A stretch of 64,000 bases of DNA, from NCBI RefSeq assembly GCF_000002235.5, contig NW_022145601.1, forward strand, positions 27,389,228 through 27,453,227, in the 5' to 3' direction. The position numbers and the translations under genes were made by a program. The notes under the pieces are model-generated. The model made no database searches and was not told where the DNA came from. It saw only the letters and a program-made list of their open reading frames with translations. This document shows positions 61,544 to 64,000 of the stretch, piece after piece; within the stretch, counting starts at the first letter, position 1; each line of letters starts with the position of its first letter. The DNA is from Strongylocentrotus purpuratus (lineage: Eukaryota > Echinodermata > Echinoidea > Camarodonta > Strongylocentrotidae).

Positions 61544-61574
61544 CGAATTTGAGTTCGTTGAGTATACGCCGTCG

Positions 61575-62010
61575 GCGTTATTTTTTTATGCGGCACAGAT
61601 TGGGGCATGGCGCGTGTTAAACCTATGGGAAGTACGTTCTTTCCCTTCTGAATAGTGTCTGCACGTACGTGAGACTAGTCATGTTCGCTAGCGCATTAGC
61701 GCTGCGAAGAAGTTTGTATATCCATCGCGAACTATGTGTTTAGATAACATTCCTCTTTGTTTAAGTTAGTTAAGTTTTATTGACTAATTATTGTGATGTT
61801 CTCCTTATTGACGTGCTGCCTCCTCTTCAGATTTCCAATTTGATTTTAATTGTTGATGTAATGATTTTCCATGCGGTAGTGGATGTAACACTATTAAAAA
61901 CAGACCTCTACTGCTTATACTGTCTAGTACGCACACGACCAGTATTAGTCTGTAAATCAAGACCCCTTTTTTAAAAAAGCCCCAATCTGTGCCGCATAAA
62001 AAAATAACGC
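61575..62010. mobile_element. inverted-repeat DNA element in the 5' flank, 436 bp
   Basis: Terminal inverted repeats of about 32 bp are identical (starting 'gcgttatttttttatgcggc'). The flanks form an imperfect 9-bp direct repeat (acgccgtcg and accccgtcg). It has no coding capacity, so non-autonomous; the duplication size suggests hAT or Mutator type. Its edge lies about 30 bp upstream of the exon 1 ATG, so it occupies the 5' UTR or promoter of the coiled-coil gene. Confidence 0.85.
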
Positions 62011-62270
62011 ACCCCGTCGGCGTCGAACCTACCAATTAGGGTGTCGCCGAAACGTCCAACCTAAATGGAAATTATTTCCAAATATTATGGAATTTAGTAT
62101 TAGCAAAAGGCAGGGAAAAAAAGTTGAAAATGTTTACTAACAGATTTGTGGATTACGCCGCAACTCTATGACAATTAAAATGGATAGTGCAAAGTTAAAC
62201 ACCTCTATAGAAATGTCGCCAAAAACGTACTGCCCGGCAAAATTATATCCCCCAACTATTAGTTGGGGGG
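62011..62270. other. 5' flank of the coiled-coil gene
   Basis: If the element at 61575-62010 is an insertion, this is the original upstream region of the gene. No TATA box or other element stands out. Confidence 0.35.
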
Positions 62271-62274
62271 AAAT

Positions 62275-62860
62275 GATCACTGGCGTACCTGAGGGGGGGG
62301 GGGGCAAGGGGGGCAGAGTGCCCCCCTGACGGGCTCCAGGGGGGAAAAGGAAAAGGGGGGAAGGGAAAGGAAAAAAGGAGAAAGAAAAAAAAGGGGAAAG
62401 AAAAAATAAGAAAAGAAAGGAAAGAAAAAGAAAAAAGGAAAAGGGGCGGAGAGAAAAAAAAAAGAAAAGAAAGAGAAAAAAGGAAAAGCAAAAAAAAGGA
62501 AGAAGAATAGAAAAAGAAGAAAGAGGGAAAAGAAAAGGAAAGAAAAAAAATGGGGAAATTATTTAAAAAAAGACCATGGCCGTACGCACCGGGGGGGGGG
62601 GGGGCAGTTGACCCCAGATATTTTGAAAACGTACAGTTTTTTTCCTGAAAATGTTTAACAAAGCTCACAAGTAGTGAAGGCCTATACGAAATCCCTTCAA
62701 TTCTACTTTTGAAAAATGCAAAAGTACCCTCATAACCAGTTTGGTCGCTCGAACTCCCTTCACTCCTTTTGCTTTTGAGTTTCTTCAAAAACTTTTTATG
62801 CATCTTTCCCCCTCCCCCATCAGAAAAATATTCCGCATACGGCAAAGAAAAAGACAAATG
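62275..62860 (+). repeat. G-run/purine interspersed repeat, two related parts
   Basis: Two starts of the form 'gcgtac(c/g)...gggggggggg' followed by 'ggcag/ggcaag' occur at about 62283 and 62580, separated by a polypurine tract (62340-62560, aaaaggaaag-like). The 204-codon minus frame across it is low complexity. It looks like a G-rich repeat family rather than a gene. Confidence 0.55.
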
Positions 62861-62944
62861 AATATAGGAAAATATAAGTGATATAACAAATTTGACTCTC
62901 TTCGCTGGCGCGAGCTGCTTGCTAGCCTATTTTGTATTAATTAT

Positions 62945-64000
62945 TTTCACTTGCTCGTCCCCCTGAAAAAAAGAAAAGCATTAGCATTGCCTAGAATACA
63001 ATTGTGTCTGCCCTGACTGGACCCGACCTGCAACCATGGCAACCATAACACCCAGTTTATGTACCAAATGTTACTAAAAGAGACTAATTAATTTTTTCTC
63101 GCTCGCTACGCTCGCTCGCGAATAAATGAAATAGACATTGCTTTGAAAACAATTGTACCCATCCTTGACCTGCAACAACAAAAATGGAAGTGTTTTGTCG
63201 CCCTCTCGCTCAAAAGGAATTGATATCGTGTTAAACGCGATTACGCCCATCCCGACCTGCACCAATAAAAACAAGTTTATGTATTAATTTCTATCAAAAG
63301 AGAATTCAGTTTTTTTTGCATCGCTATTATCGCTCACCAAAATGGAAATGACATTCCTAACAAAATATTTGCGCTCCCTTGCCTGCAACGAAAATCCCAG
63401 TAAATAAGCACCGAACTTTATTTTGAGAAATATTGTTTCCTCGCTCGCCAGAATTGATGAATTGATTGATTTTTGTGATTGATATATGAGTTTGTTTTTT
63501 GTTTTACCCTCTCTTGCTACGCTGTCTTTACAATTAACATCGCTAAGAAACATGCTCACCCCAACCTACAACAAATTACCAGTTGATAATTATGTACCAG
63601 ACGTTAATCAAAGAAAATTTGGTTTGCTCGCTAGCTACGCTCCCTCGCCAATATGGAATAAACATCACCTTAAACATGATTGTGTAAGCCCCGACCTGCA
63701 ACAAAAAAAAACTGAAAATTATGCACCAATCATCATAAAGTTTGTTTTGCCTGCCCACCAAAATGGGATTGACATTGGCTTAAACACGATTGTACCCACC
63801 CCGACCTGCAACAAAGACACAAAGTTTATGTACCAATTCATTGAGGACAATTGAACCAAGTTTAATTGGCAATATTATTATTAAAAAAAGAAGCGATTTT
63901 TTATTCTTGCTCGCTACGCTCGCTCGCCAAAATGAAATTAACATCGCTAACGTGCCCGCCCTAACCTGCAACAACATTACTAGTTAATAATTATGTACCA
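62945..64000 (+). repeat. degenerate satellite with 'ctcgctacgctcgctcgc'
   Basis: About seven to eight units of roughly 120-170 bp repeat the order 'gctcgctacgctcgctcgc', 'aaaatgaaattgacattgct', 'gattgtacccaccccgacct', 'gcaacaa' and 'gtttatgtacca'. Copies are 70-90 percent alike by eye and the array runs off the right edge. Short frames on both strands (for example WRASVASEKK-like) are produced by the repeat. Confidence 0.8.

Noticed and set aside
62243-62857. 204-codon minus-strand frame rich in Phe, Ser and Leu
   Set aside because: It spans a polypurine tract and G-runs; composition alone explains it.

Overview
This is eukaryotic nuclear DNA, AT-rich, with split genes, GT-AG introns, and many LINE, SINE, MITE and LTR fossils. 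The repeat families point to an echinoderm, most likely a sea urchin: a fold-back element built of 15-bp subrepeats like the sea-urchin TU elements, tRNA-derived SINEs, and a Ty3/Gypsy element. The taxon is an inference and was not tested.

One host gene dominates. It runs on the minus strand from a start codon at 61543 to about 2802 and encodes a coiled-coil protein of roughly 1,150-1,170 residues. I followed 24 coding exons by reading frame, splice sites and intron phase, plus a weaker 25th terminal exon. Phases agree at every junction except exon 6 to exon 7, where the donor must lie four bases beyond the best-looking site. The protein is almost all charged heptad-like sequence, with a short Gly/Ser/Tyr/Pro-rich C-terminus. 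I could not name it; a centrosomal, ciliary or cytoskeletal role is only suggested by its composition.

The rest is intron and flank. From left to right: a DNA-element relic and a weak 5S-like patch (1-2200); the 3' UTR with a poly(A) signal (2505-2801); a 13-bp minisatellite (4025-4416); a LINE tail (4838-5320); the expanded TU-like element (5768-7297); a 91-bp duplication of an exon end (8621-8711); SINE and LINE pieces; a solo TU-like arm (14338-14622); three copies of one MITE (15626, 32442, 36414); an array of ten partial copies of exon 14, each with a splice-donor region, joined by poly-C (17102-18276); LINE tails near 18.9 and 22.2 kb; decayed copies of part of exon 12 (25955-26145); and a 21.8-kb intron (31480-53268). 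That intron holds a purine minisatellite, a 1.4-kb tandem triplication (36950-40245), a young Ty3/Gypsy element antisense to the gene (41402-46825), two LINE tails and a tRNA-type SINE. Near the 5' end are a tandem-core DNA element (56776-57746), a Mutator-like element with a 9-bp target duplication (60257-60818), and a second inverted-repeat element whose edge is only about 30 bp upstream of the start codon (61575-62010). A degenerate satellite closes the window (62945-64000).

The most unusual theme is repeated copying of exon ends inside this one gene: exon 14 (ten copies), exon 20 (one) and exon 12 (two decayed). In the exon 14 array the repeat junction appears to have been built from the end of an adjacent MITE.
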